In this document: one piece after another, positions 15,550 through 23,944 of the stretch | How positions within the stretch are numbered: position 1 is the first letter of the stretch | Layout of the letters: each line of letters opens with the position of its first letter | Origin: an uncultured Elusimicrobium sp. | Lineage (GTDB): Bacteria; Elusimicrobiota; Elusimicrobia; Elusimicrobiales; Elusimicrobiaceae | Assembly (NCBI GenBank): GCA_937891135.1 | Contig: CALAFB010000106.1 | Span: 1-31,900, forward strand | Reading direction: 5' to 3' | DNA length: 31,900 bases | The notes under the pieces: model-generated | The model's input: only the letters and a program-made list of their open reading frames with translations | Databases searched by the model: none | Told to the model about the DNA's origin: nothing | Program-made: the position numbers and the translations under genes

Positions 15550-16973
15550 TATTCCTTATCCTTTACTTTTTCGTACGCAGCCAACACATCCTCTATGCCG
15601 CCGCACATATAGAAACATGATTCCGGGATATGGTCATACTCGCCCGCCACAATGCCTTTAAAAGCCTTAATGGTATCGGCCAGTTTGACGTATTTGCCGG
15701 GGTGGCCTGTAAATTGTTCCGCCACGGAAAACGGCTGCGACAAAAACCGCTGAATACGGCGCGCGCGGGCGACGGTTTTCTTATCCTCGTCAGAGAGTTC
15801 GTCCATCCCCAAAATGGCAATAATATCTTGCAAATCTTTATATTTTTGAAGTACACGGCGTACGCTTTGGGCCACGTTGTAATGTTCTTCGCCCAAAATG
15901 CGCGGGTCCAAAATGCGCGACGTAGACGCCAACGGATCTACGGCCGGATAAATACCCAAACTGGCAATTTGGCGGTCCAGCACGGACGTAGAATCCAAGT
16001 GCGTAAACGTAGCGGCTACGCCGGGATCCGTTAAGTCATCGGCCGGCACATACACCGCTTGAATGGACGTAATGGCCCCCTTTTTGGTAGACGTAATACG
16101 CTCCTGCAAGGCACCGATTTCCGTGTTTAGCGTAGGCTGATACCCCACAGCAGACGGCATACGGCCTAAAAGGGCAGACACTTCACTATTCGCGAGTACG
16201 AAACGGAAAATGTTATCTAAAAACAAAAGTACATCTTGCCCTTTTACGTCGCGGAAATACTCTGCCTGGGTAAGCGCGGTCAACGCCACTTTCGCACGTG
16301 CACCGGGCGGTTCGTTCATCTGCCCGTAGACAAGCACCGTTTTGTCTAATACGGTAGAACCGTCGGACAGTTTACTTTCGCTCATTTCCAACATTAAATC
16401 GTTACCTTCGCGGCTGCGTTCACCCACACCGCCAAATACGGAACTGCCGTGGTGTTCGCGCGCCACGTTGTTGATGAGTTCCATAATAAGAACCGTTTTG
16501 CCAACACCGGCCCCGCCGAATAAACCGACTTTTCCCCCTTTCATATACGGGGCAATTAAATCAATGACTTTAATGCCGGTTTCAAAAATTTCCGGCGTGG
16601 GGTTCTGGTCCTCTAACGTGGGGGCAGCCCGGTGAATGGGCATAGTCATAGCGGCCTTAATTTCGCCCTTGTGATCTTGCGGTTTACCAAGCACGTTTAA
16701 TAAACGGCCTAAACATTGCTCGCCCACAGGAACGGTAAGCGAGGCCCCGGTATCCACAGCTTTGGCCCCACGCTGAAGTCCATCGGTACTTTCCAAGGCT
16801 ACGCAGCGCACCAAGCCGTCACCTAGTTGCTGAGCCACTTCGGCTACAATCTTTTGCCCATTCTCCATTTCAATTTCAATGGCGTTTTCAATAGCGGGCA
16901 AGTGGCCTTGTTCAAATTGAATATCCACAGCCGCGCCGATAATTTGTTTTACTGTTCCGGTTTGCATAGTCAT
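15549..16973 (-). CDS. atpD: ATP synthase F1 beta subunit (catalytic)
   Basis: Catalytic subunit of F1. The 474 residues contain the Walker A loop GGAGVGKT, the GERSREGNDL catalytic segment, the Walker B region VLLFLDNIFRF and the family signature PAVDPLASTSR. Length and motifs are normal. It lies four bases after atpG and is coupled to atpC. Confidence 0.98.
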   Translation of the reverse strand: MTMQTGTVKQIIGAAVDIQFEQGHLPAIENAIEIEMENGQKIVAEVAQQLGDGLVRCVALESTDGLQRGAKAVDTGASLTVPVGEQCLGRLLNVLGKPQDHKGEIKAAMTMPIHRAAPTLEDQNPTPEIFETGIKVIDLIAPYMKGGKVGLFGGAGVGKTVLIMELINNVAREHHGSSVFGGVGERSREGNDLMLEMSESKLSDGSTVLDKTVLVYGQMNEPPGARAKVALTALTQAEYFRDVKGQDVLLFLDNIFRFVLANSEVSALLGRMPSAVGYQPTLNTEIGALQERITSTKKGAITSIQAVYVPADDLTDPGVAATFTHLDSTSVLDRQIASLGIYPAVDPLASTSRILDPRILGEEHYNVAQSVRRVLQKYKDLQDIIAILGMDELSDEDKKTVARARRIQRFLSQPFSVAEQFTGHPGKYVKLADTIKAFKGIVAGEYDHIPESCFYMCGGIEDVLAAYEKVKDKE

Positions 16974-16977
16974 TCCT

Positions 16978-17883
16978 TTAATTATTCAGGGCTTCGGCCC
17001 CGTTAACAATATCTAAAATTTCGTTGGTAATACCCGCCTGGCGTACTTTGTTTAATTTCACACCTAGAGCAGTTACTAATTCCCCGGCGTTTTTGCTGGC
17101 CGCATCCATGGCATTCATGGTGGCTGCCAAATTAGCCGCCTGAGATTCCAGTAATACCCGGTACAAATTAGCCTTAATAAGCCGCGGGACTAAGAGTTTA
17201 AAAATCTCCAACATACCGGGTTCAAATTCAAAATCACTTTCTTCTTTTTCTTGTTTAATTTGCTCAAAATCAAACGGCAGCAGCTGCAATTGCAGTAAAT
17301 TTTGGCTAGCTAAGGACTTAAAATCATTGTAAATAAGCGTAACGCAAGACAAGTTCTCATCTAAAAAAGTTTTTAAGAGTGCATCCCCTAACAAATCCGC
17401 ATGCACGTAAGATACCTTGGGGAAAATCCCCACGCTTTCATACGTTAAATGTAAGTTGGGCATTTTTAAACGGTTTAAAAAATCGCGTCCTTTTTTGCCA
17501 ATGGCGAACAGAAAAATTTCCTGGTCTTTATGTTCGCGCAAAAACGCCAGCGTACTTCGCAAAATAACAGCATTAAAGGACCCTGTCAGCCCTTTATCAC
17601 CGGTAATGACAATAAGCCCGATTTTGTTTGGGTCTGCCGTTTTATTGATAAAAATACGTCCGGCCCAACTTTCAGTCCCGTCATCCGGCTGCGGCATGGC
17701 TAAAATATCTTGCTTTAAGTCGTCCACCATTTCCAGCATTTTTTGTGCAAACGGACGCGCGCACGTCATGGCTTCCTGCGCCTTACGGATGCGCGCGTTG
17801 GAAATCATCTTCATGGTTTGCATGATTTGCTGGGTAGATTTGACGGCTTTGATATTTTGCCGAATGTCGCGCAAGGATTCCAT
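16978..17883 (-). CDS. atpG: ATP synthase F1 gamma subunit
   Basis: Rotor shaft of F1. The 301 residues start MESLRDIRQNIKAVKSTQQI, include the conserved ITGDKGLTGSFN segment and end with the typical C-terminal helix MNAMDAASKNAGEL followed by RQAGITNEILDIVNGAEAL. It starts directly after the hldD stop with no gap, so the epimerase gene sits between atpA and atpG in one transcript. Confidence 0.97.
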   Translation of the reverse strand: MESLRDIRQNIKAVKSTQQIMQTMKMISNARIRKAQEAMTCARPFAQKMLEMVDDLKQDILAMPQPDDGTESWAGRIFINKTADPNKIGLIVITGDKGLTGSFNAVILRSTLAFLREHKDQEIFLFAIGKKGRDFLNRLKMPNLHLTYESVGIFPKVSYVHADLLGDALLKTFLDENLSCVTLIYNDFKSLASQNLLQLQLLPFDFEQIKQEKEESDFEFEPGMLEIFKLLVPRLIKANLYRVLLESQAANLAATMNAMDAASKNAGELVTALGVKLNKVRQAGITNEILDIVNGAEALNN

Positions 17884-18822
17884 TTATCTGTTTTCCGCTT
17901 TTAAAATTTTGACGTAATCGGCAATTCCGGTCTCCAACGTATAATCGGGCGTATAGCCCAATTTTTCTTTGGATTTGGTAATATCTGCTTGCGTTTTTAC
18001 CTGGAAAAACGCCTTATACGGGTTGTCAATATATTCGGGTTCCAACTTCGTACCCATTTCTTTATTTAAACATGCAATCATTTCATTAAAATCACGCGGA
18101 ACGCCGGTAGCTGCATTGTATACGCCGGATTCTTTGCCGTTATTAAGCGCACAAAGATTGATTTTAACAATATCTTTTACGTACACAAAATCGCGTTGTT
18201 GTTCCCCCATTTTAAACACACGTGGTCGTTTGCCGGCTTTCATTTGCAAATACAATTGATAAACCATACTGGCCATTTTGCCTTTATAATATTCGCCGGG
18301 GCCATAGACATTAAAATAGCGCAGCCCAATCACCGTCATGTCGTTATTATGTTCTACAAATTGACGAGCCACATTATCCATAATGGCTTTGGAAAAGCCG
18401 TATACATTTTCCGGGTGGGTTGGCTGTGTTTCCACATTGGGCACCGGGCCGTTACCATAGGTGGCGGCCGAAGAAGCATACACTACCTTTTTAATGCCGT
18501 TTTCAGCCGCAAAATTTAAGAGTCCTTTAAAAGCCTCCACGTTTTGTTCCATCATTTCTTTCTGGTCCATGACGGTGGTATCGGTAATGGCGGCTTCGTG
18601 GAAAATAGCATCAAAATACATATCCGTCGGTAAAAATTGGAATAAATCCGCGGCAATTACGTCCCCTTTGAAACCGATTAAATTTTTAAAATTTCCGTTT
18701 TTCTGGAAGTCATCTAGCACCGTTACTTCGTGGCCTTGTGCTTCTAACGTTTTGGCGATATTGCTGCCGATAAACCCGGCACCGCCGGTAACTAAATATT
18801 TTTTCTTGTTTTTGGGTTCCAT
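17884..18822 (-). CDS. hldD: ADP-glyceromanno-heptose 6-epimerase, within the atp operon
   Basis: A 312-residue short-chain dehydrogenase-type epimerase. It has the NAD(P)-binding GGAGFIGSN motif, an active-site YGFSK (Tyr-x-x-x-Lys) and the segments NVYGPGEYYKGKMASMVYQ and EQQRDFVYVKD, which are characteristic of HldD. HldD makes ADP-L-glycero-D-manno-heptose for the LPS inner core, so its presence suggests a Gram-negative outer membrane. Its place between atpA (9-base gap) and atpG (no gap) is unusual. A different NDP-sugar epimerase is possible but less likely given the KGKMAS segment and length. Confidence 0.85.
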   Translation of the reverse strand: MEPKNKKKYLVTGGAGFIGSNIAKTLEAQGHEVTVLDDFQKNGNFKNLIGFKGDVIAADLFQFLPTDMYFDAIFHEAAITDTTVMDQKEMMEQNVEAFKGLLNFAAENGIKKVVYASSAATYGNGPVPNVETQPTHPENVYGFSKAIMDNVARQFVEHNNDMTVIGLRYFNVYGPGEYYKGKMASMVYQLYLQMKAGKRPRVFKMGEQQRDFVYVKDIVKINLCALNNGKESGVYNAATGVPRDFNEMIACLNKEMGTKLEPEYIDNPYKAFFQVKTQADITKSKEKLGYTPDYTLETGIADYVKILKAENR

Positions 18823-18831
18823 AATTTCTCC

Positions 18832-20355
18832 TTAGGCTGGTTTAAATACCGTTTTAAAATCTTCTAAAACTTGTACTACTTTTTCTTCTACTTCTTTGGT
18901 GAGTTCGGCGGCGTTGTTTAATGCATCCAGCACGTCTTGTCTTTCCGCGCGCACATACGCCAGCAACTCTTTTTCATAGCGAAGCACGTCGGGAACTTCT
19001 ATATTATCCAAATACCCGTGCGTACCGGCATACAACACCAATACTTCCTCGCTTACTTTTAAGGGAGCATATTGGTTCTGTTTGAGTAGTTCCGTCATGC
19101 GTTTACCGCGGGCAATTTGACGCTGGGATTCTTTATCCAACTCCGAGCCAAACTGCGCAAACCCCGCCAGCTCCTGATACTGGGACAAATCAATACGAAG
19201 AGTCCCCGCTACTTTACGCATGGTTTTGCGTTGGGCACTACCGCCTACGCGCGATACCGACAACCCCACGTTAATAGCCGGTTTAATGCCGCTTAAAAAG
19301 AGGTTGCTTTCCAAATAAATCTGCCCATCCGTAATGGAAATCACATTGGTAGGAATGTAAGCGGACACGTCGTTAGCTTGCGTTTCAATAATGGGCAATG
19401 CCGTGAGCGACCCGCCACCGTTTTCTTTAGAAAGTTTGCACGCGCGCTCTAACAAACGGGAATGCAAATAAAACACATCTCCGGGGTAAGCTTCGCGTCC
19501 CGGCGGACGGCGCAAGAGCAAAGACATTTCACGATACGCCTGCGCGTGTTTGGACAAATCATCATACACTATGAGCACATCTTTGCCTTGCCACATAAAG
19601 TATTCGCCAATCGCGCAGCCGGCATACGGCGCAATATAAAGTAACGAGGCCGGGTCCGACGCGGTAGCCGATACCACAATCGTATAATCCATGGCACCAA
19701 AATCGGTTAAGGTTTTGACGACTTGGGCCACGGTACTCTGCTTTTGCCCGACGGCTACATAAATACAAATGCAGCGTTCGTCTACCGGAATGTTTTTTTG
19801 GTTGATAATCGCATCAATGGCAATGGCGGTTTTTCCGGTTTGGCGGTCCCCGATAATCAGCTCGCGCTGGCCTTTGCCTATCGGCACCATGGCATCAATC
19901 GCTTTAATGCCGGTTTGCAGCGGTTGTTTCACGGGTTGGCGGTCAATAATCCCCGGGGCTACGATATCTAGCGGCATTACTTTATCGGTCTTAATTGTGC
20001 CCTTACCATCTAGCGGATTACCCAGCGGGTCCACCACACGCCCGATCATATCTGAACCGACGGAAATGCTGATAACTTCCCCGGTACGTTTGACCGTGTC
20101 GCCTTCTTGCACGTTGTGGTCCGGCCCCATGAGCACGCAACCGACGTTATCGTACTCCAAGTTTAAGGCCATGCCTTTAATGCCATGACCAAAATCTACA
20201 AGTTCTGAGGATTTGACATTGTTTAAACCATGTACGCGGGCGATACCGTCGCCTACTTGGATGACACTACCCACTTCGTTTACGTCAATAGAAGTATCAA
20301 AATGTTCAATTTTTTCTTTAATAATTTTGGTTATTTCTTCGGGTCTAATAGCCAT
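18832..20355 (-). CDS. atpA: ATP synthase F1 alpha subunit
   Basis: Non-catalytic nucleotide-binding subunit. The 507 residues contain Walker A GDRQTGKT, the PGREAYPGDVFYLHSRLLER segment and the signature PAINVGLSVSRVGG. Family-typical length. Between atpH (11-base gap) and hldD (9-base gap). Confidence 0.98.
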   Translation of the reverse strand: MAIRPEEITKIIKEKIEHFDTSIDVNEVGSVIQVGDGIARVHGLNNVKSSELVDFGHGIKGMALNLEYDNVGCVLMGPDHNVQEGDTVKRTGEVISISVGSDMIGRVVDPLGNPLDGKGTIKTDKVMPLDIVAPGIIDRQPVKQPLQTGIKAIDAMVPIGKGQRELIIGDRQTGKTAIAIDAIINQKNIPVDERCICIYVAVGQKQSTVAQVVKTLTDFGAMDYTIVVSATASDPASLLYIAPYAGCAIGEYFMWQGKDVLIVYDDLSKHAQAYREMSLLLRRPPGREAYPGDVFYLHSRLLERACKLSKENGGGSLTALPIIETQANDVSAYIPTNVISITDGQIYLESNLFLSGIKPAINVGLSVSRVGGSAQRKTMRKVAGTLRIDLSQYQELAGFAQFGSELDKESQRQIARGKRMTELLKQNQYAPLKVSEEVLVLYAGTHGYLDNIEVPDVLRYEKELLAYVRAERQDVLDALNNAAELTKEVEEKVVQVLEDFKTVFKPA

Positions 20356-20366
20356 ATTGTTTACCC

Positions 20367-20894
20367 TTATTTGGAAATTTCTTGCTGTAATTTTTCTAAC
20401 TGATGTTTTATGCTCCCGTCAATCAGTTCCCCACTACAAACCACGGTTAAACCGCCCAGCAAACTTTTATCTTGCTTAAAAATAGCTTCTATGGTTTTGC
20501 CGTAGCGGGCAGATAATGCTTTTTGCGCTGCCGTTTGTTGGGTCTGGCTCAATATTTGGGCAGACGTAATTACCGCACGGGAAATGCCTTTGCGATCATC
20601 CAGCAAGGTTTGTACTTGTGCACAAATTTCATCTAATAAAACGTAGCGTTTGGCATCTAATAATACACAAATAAAACGTACCGCCTGCGGATATTCTTTA
20701 AGCGTTTCCTGAATAATGAGTTTTTTGTGCATCAGAGGCACACGCGGGCTTTGCATTTGCGCGCGCACGCCGGACAAAATACGCGCAGCGGTTTCTAACT
20801 GCCGGGCATTCTGTTCGGCTTGTTGTACCGAAGTACTAAGTCCGTCGTAGGTGGCCGCATAACGCGCTGCGGCAATACGTTGGGAACTGTTCAT
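20367..20894 (-). CDS. atpH: ATP synthase F1 delta subunit
   Basis: Peripheral-stalk subunit joining b to F1. The 175 residues follow the family pattern: an N-terminal helical domain (IAAARYAATYDGLS), a middle LIIQETLKEYPQAVRFICVL segment and a C-terminal GLTVVCSGELIDGSIKHQLE motif. The start overlaps the atpF stop (ATGA). Confidence 0.93.
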   Translation of the reverse strand: MNSSQRIAAARYAATYDGLSTSVQQAEQNARQLETAARILSGVRAQMQSPRVPLMHKKLIIQETLKEYPQAVRFICVLLDAKRYVLLDEICAQVQTLLDDRKGISRAVITSAQILSQTQQTAAQKALSARYGKTIEAIFKQDKSLLGGLTVVCSGELIDGSIKHQLEKLQQEISK

Positions 20895-21388
20895 TTTTTA
20901 TCCTCTACTTCTTGTAATACGTGTGCAATAATTTGATCGGCCGTATCGTCTTTTACCTGCCGTTCAACCACGCGCGAAGCGGCTAACAAACTAATGGAAG
21001 CAATTTCGCGGCGCACTTCTTGCAACGCTTTGTTTTTTTCGGCTTCAATTTGTGCTTTGGTTTGTTCTAACAAACGCTGGGCTTGTTCTTTGGCTTGCGC
21101 TAAGAGTTGCTCTTTTTGCATTTCACCCGCTTTGACGGCCTGGGCCATTTTATGGGCAGCCTCATCAGAAATTTGGGCTAAGCGTTTATCCAACTCTTGC
21201 TTTAATTGTTCGGCACTCTGGCGCGCGTCGGCAGCGGTTTGCTTGTCTGCGGCTATTTGGTTTTCGCGTTTTTCCAAGGCACCGATAATCGGCCCCCACG
21301 CAAATTTTTTAAGCAAATAGACCAGTAGCAAAAAGTTACAAACCGTCAGTACCAATACACCAAAATCCGGTTTTAACAAATCTTCCAT
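20891..21388 (-). CDS. atpF: ATP synthase F0 b subunit
   Basis: Membrane-anchored peripheral stalk. The 165-residue protein has one N-terminal membrane helix (DFGVLVLTVCNFLLLVYLL), then a long charged coiled coil rich in Ala, Gln, Glu and Lys, as expected. It starts 15 bases after atpE and overlaps atpH. Only one b gene is present. Confidence 0.95.
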   Translation of the reverse strand: MEDLLKPDFGVLVLTVCNFLLLVYLLKKFAWGPIIGALEKRENQIAADKQTAADARQSAEQLKQELDKRLAQISDEAAHKMAQAVKAGEMQKEQLLAQAKEQAQRLLEQTKAQIEAEKNKALQEVRREIASISLLAASRVVERQVKDDTADQIIAHVLQEVEDKK

Positions 21389-21403
21389 AATTTTTATCTA
21401 CTA

Positions 21404-21634
21404 TTATTTAATAAAAAGAGCCAACAAACAAATTACTAAACCAATCACCGAAGCCCCTTCTAATAAAGCGGCAATCAAAATCATCATACCGCGCAAATCG
21501 CCGGCGGCTTCGGGTTGGCGGGCAGCTCCTTCTAAGGCAGCGGCACCGATTTTACCTAAACCGAACCCGGCCCCTAACACCACTAAACCGGCCCCAATTC
21601 CGGCGGCAATATATTTTAGTGCTACTAATTCCAT
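21404..21634 (-). CDS. atpE: ATP synthase F0 c subunit
   Basis: Proteolipid of the rotor ring, 76 residues, two membrane helices joined by the polar loop ARQPEA. The ion-binding Glu lies in helix 2 (ALLEGASVIGLV). The pattern Gln in helix 1 plus Glu-Ser/Thr-Thr in helix 2 that marks Na+-binding rings is absent (helix 1 has GLGKIGAA; Glu is followed by Gly-Ala), so proton coupling is the better guess. Confidence 0.96.
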   Translation of the reverse strand: MELVALKYIAAGIGAGLVVLGAGFGLGKIGAAALEGAARQPEAAGDLRGMMILIAALLEGASVIGLVICLLALFIK

Positions 21635-21667
21635 ATAACTCTCCTTTGGGCAAATGCCCTATTAAAT

Positions 21668-22429
21668 TTAATGCGTATGAATGACCGAGCCCGCAAAAAT
21701 AGCCGTGAGCAACGTAAACACATACGCCTGTAAAAATGCAACCAACAACTCCAAACACGTTACAAAAAGTTCCAATACCATCGCTGGAATTAACGCCCCT
21801 ATACTGGCTACTTTACTTAGTTCCGCTACAATAAACACCAATAGCAATAAACACAACAATGCAATATGTCCGGCTAACATATTGGCAAATAAACGGATGG
21901 CTAACACACATACTTTAATCAGTAAACTCATTATTTCTAAGGGAAACATCAGCGGTACCAGCCACCCGGGCGTTCCCGAAGGAATAAACCCTTTTAAAAA
22001 ACCGATTACACCGTGAAATTTAATCCCACTTCCTACTATGAGCGCACCGGAACAGAGTGCCAACGCCGCCGTTACGGAAATGTTAGATGTAGCGGTTTTC
22101 ATTTGCGGAATCATACCTGCCAAATTAACACATAAAATAAACAAGAAAAGCGTGCAGAAATACGGCAGCATCGCGCGGCCTTCCGGGCCCATATTGGGCA
22201 GCACAATCCCGCCGCGGATGAAAGACACATATTCTTCCATGAGTACGGAAACCAAGTTCCCGCCCCGACTGGTATGTTTACGCGCAGCCCACGCCAGGCC
22301 CAAAACTAAGAGGACACTCACGACAAAAATCGTTACGGAATGAGTGGTAACGGGGATACGAACCCCGCCGAGCACCACTCCCCAGTCGTGGTCTAAAATA
22401 TGATGCGAAATTGTTTCAGCTACGTCCAT
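21668..22429 (-). CDS. atpB: ATP synthase F0 a subunit
   Basis: Stator channel for the driving ion. The 253 residues have five or six hydrophobic helices and the conserved AIRLFANMLAGH segment with the essential Arg, plus a C-terminal LELLVAFLQAYVFTLL helix. It overlaps the preceding atpI-like gene by 14 bases. The gap to atpE is 33 bases. Confidence 0.96.
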   Translation of the reverse strand: MDVAETISHHILDHDWGVVLGGVRIPVTTHSVTIFVVSVLLVLGLAWAARKHTSRGGNLVSVLMEEYVSFIRGGIVLPNMGPEGRAMLPYFCTLFLFILCVNLAGMIPQMKTATSNISVTAALALCSGALIVGSGIKFHGVIGFLKGFIPSGTPGWLVPLMFPLEIMSLLIKVCVLAIRLFANMLAGHIALLCLLLLVFIVAELSKVASIGALIPAMVLELFVTCLELLVAFLQAYVFTLLTAIFAGSVIHTH

Positions 22430-22655
22430 TTTTTCTGGTTCCTGCTTTTGCCATTTGTTTAGCGGTCTGCACTACGCATGTGATTCCTAGTGCAAACCCT
22501 ATTAACGCTCCGCCCACTAAACACCACGGCAGTGTGCCGAGTTTTGTATCCAACCAATACCCGGCTGCCCCCGCTAAAATTTCTATGAGTGCAAACTCCA
22601 TTCCTAACGAAGCAATTTGCAACTGGTCCTGCGGGCCAAACAGATGCTGCGCCAT
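22416..22655 (-). CDS. AtpI/AtpZ-like small membrane protein
   Basis: A 79-residue protein with two predicted membrane helices (LGMEFALIEILAGAAGYWL and WCLVGGALIGFALGITCVV), opening the atp operon. Small two-helix AtpI/AtpZ proteins in this position are thought to aid c-ring assembly or Mg2+/Ca2+ supply. The Y-x-L-D-x-K-L-G-T-x-P segment fits the family. The start has GGAG upstream with a 9-base gap. Confidence 0.8.
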   Translation of the reverse strand: MAQHLFGPQDQLQIASLGMEFALIEILAGAAGYWLDTKLGTLPWCLVGGALIGFALGITCVVQTAKQMAKAGTRKNGRS

Positions 22656-22689
22656 GGTGGGTTTCTCCTATACAAAAGGGACTACTTAC

Positions 22690-22695
22690 ATTATA
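22690..22695 (-). promoter_or_regulatory. -10 box of the ATP synthase operon
   Basis: Consensus TATAAT on the minus strand, about 35 bases before the atpI-like ATG. Upstream TTGCTG would give a 20-bp spacer, so the -35 is uncertain. It diverges from the pilin 3 promoter 40 bases away. Confidence 0.6.
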
Positions 22696-22727
22696 AAAAA
22701 AATGCCCTAAAATTGCAGCAAAAATTT

Positions 22728-22736
22728 TGTTAGAAT
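22728..22736 (+). promoter_or_regulatory. Extended -10 of pilin cassette 3
   Basis: TGTTAGAAT (TGn plus TAGAAT) is an extended -10 box and no good -35 is seen. This promoter differs from the TATACT type used by cassettes 1, 2, 5 and 6. Confidence 0.5.
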
Positions 22737-22742
22737 ATCTCT

Positions 22743-22982
22743 CTAGTAAATTACAATTTTTTAAAACTGGTTAGGAACCGTTTAAGAAACGGTGTGCTTA
22801 GAAAGCATCATAGGAGTCCAACAGTACGCTATTAGGCACAAAGAGGGAGAGCTCCCTTCTTTGTGCCGAGTGTTTGCCATTTTTGTGGTAGGCCGCGGCT
22901 GTTTATGTTGGGTAACTCCTATGAGCTCAATGGAAATAGCCGTTTTTGCATACGTTTTCCAAAAACAATAAGGAGAACACAC
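22743..22982 (+). promoter_or_regulatory. Structured pilin leader RNA, copy 3
   Basis: 5' hairpin ACCGTTT/AAACGGT (22777-22793). Long-range stem TCATAGGAGT (22808-22817) with ACTCCTATGA (22915-22924). Central hairpin GGCACAAAG (22835-22843) with CTTTGTGCC (22859-22867) and inner GGGAG/CTCCC. GTTTTCC (22954-22960) pairs with the Shine-Dalgarno segment GGAGAAC (22972-22978). The 5' conserved TTTTTGGA is diverged here (GGTTAGGAA), so the closing helix is weaker. Confidence 0.72.
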
Positions 22983-23035
22983 ATGCAAACCCAAAACACC
23001 CGGCAGGGAAATACGCAAAACCAAAAGGATGTAGC

Positions 23036-23177
23036 CGTTCAAAATAAAAAGGGTCATTCCCAAAAGTCTCTGTTGGGAATCTCCCTCATCCGTTTTTGGA
23101 AGGAAGGGTCTAGGCAGTTATTCAAGCAAACGAATGGGCAGAAGGGAGATCCCCGACAACATTCCTCGGGGATGACA
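23036..23177 (+). repeat. 142-nt palindromic repeat R1, copy b (in frame in pilin 3 leader)
   Basis: Matches R1 copy c without a mismatch over 142 nt, and the match extends nine bases further (TCTTTATTT). Same reading frame and same encoded peptide as the other copies. Confidence 0.85.
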
Positions 23178-23268
23178 TCTTTATTTGATGTACAGCCTCG
23201 CGGGTATAGCGTAAAGAGTACAGCGGGTAAATCATACAGCGCGGGCGTTGAGAGCACCTGCTTGGTGT

Positions 23269-23313
23269 CCCCCTCATCCGGCCTTCGGCCACCTTCCCCC
23301 TCTAGAGGGAAGG
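23269..23313 (+). repeat. Palindromic repeat R2, copy b
   Basis: CCCCCTCATCC, then hairpins GGCCTTCGGCC and TTCCCCCTCTAGAGGGAA. Diverged counterpart of 14419-14460. It encodes a similar Pro/Ser-rich stretch (SPSSGLRPPSPSRGK). Confidence 0.6.
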
Positions 23314-23895
23314 CTACCACTCCCTGGAAAGAGGGGATATTCGTAGGGCAAGCAAAGGGGTTTACGCTCATTGAACTTTTGGTCGTGGTACTGATTATTG
23401 GTATTTTGGCTGCCGTGGCATTGCCACAATATCAAAAAGCCGTAGCAAGAGCCCAATTGGCAGAAATTCGTCTTGCCATAAATACGTACGATAAAAACGT
23501 GGCAGCATTTATCCTTCAGAATACACCTTCTGAAAACAACCGCTATCTATTACAAAATGATATGGTGGACATACCAATGCCCCCCTTTAAAACATTTTGT
23601 CTATATGCCAGCTGCCGGTGGGAACCGCTCTGCTGAATTTCAAAACTCAAGCTCCCGAGACATTTCTTTCCGCTCAACTACAAAAGATGTTCTCATCCGG
23701 GTAGAATATGACGGTTTAACCGGGAAAAGAACTTCTGCGACATGCGAAGGAAATGATTGTGCGCTGATTTTTGCTGATTGCAATCCAACAGAAAAGTATC
23801 GTTGTTCTTCAGGGGCTCCTGTTGGAAGTTGTTCCCCAAATGACGTGATTTCTTATAAATAGTGCTTTATATCCTTATAAAATACTTTCAAAAGA

Positions 23896-23922
23896 CACAC
23901 CCCCTAGTACGTAGGGGGTGTG
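23896..23922. terminator. Shared terminator between pilin 3 and the GH13 gene
   Basis: CACACCCCCTA and TAGGGGGTGTG form an 11-bp stem between two converging genes. Downstream T-rich tracts are short on both strands, so termination may be partial in each direction. Confidence 0.65.
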
Positions 23923-23944
23923 ATGCAATTTTGTATTATTATTT

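Larger units (their letters stand above)
22983..23862 (+). pseudogene. Type IV pilin-like protein 3, frameshifted at a run of six C's
   Basis: The first frame runs from ATG 22983 (GGAG seven bases upstream) through a 126-residue leader and FTLIELLVVVLIIG to a stop at 23634-23636. The rest of the pilin continues in the next frame to 23862 (VYMPAAGGNRSAEF onward, ending NDVISYK). The switch fits one extra base in the C run at 23580-23585 (ATGCCCCCCTTT); with five C's the frame would be continuous. The leader holds repeats R1 and R2. The gene could be a true pseudogene, an on/off contingency tract, a +1 frameshift site (CCC CCC T) or a sequencing error. A terminator follows. Confidence 0.75.

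Noticed and set aside
21404..21634. Na+-driven ATP synthase
   Set aside because: The c subunit lacks the Gln in helix 1 and the Ser/Thr pair after the Glu in helix 2 that bind Na+.
22743..22982. Known riboswitch classes (GEMM c-di-GMP, cobalamin, lysine, T-box) for the pilin leaders
   Set aside because: The conserved cores I know for these classes are not present. A covariance model search would be decisive and could not be run.
23577..23592. Programmed -1 frameshift in pilin 3 at TTTAAAA
   Set aside because: The downstream pilin frame is reached by a +1 (or -2) shift, not by -1.
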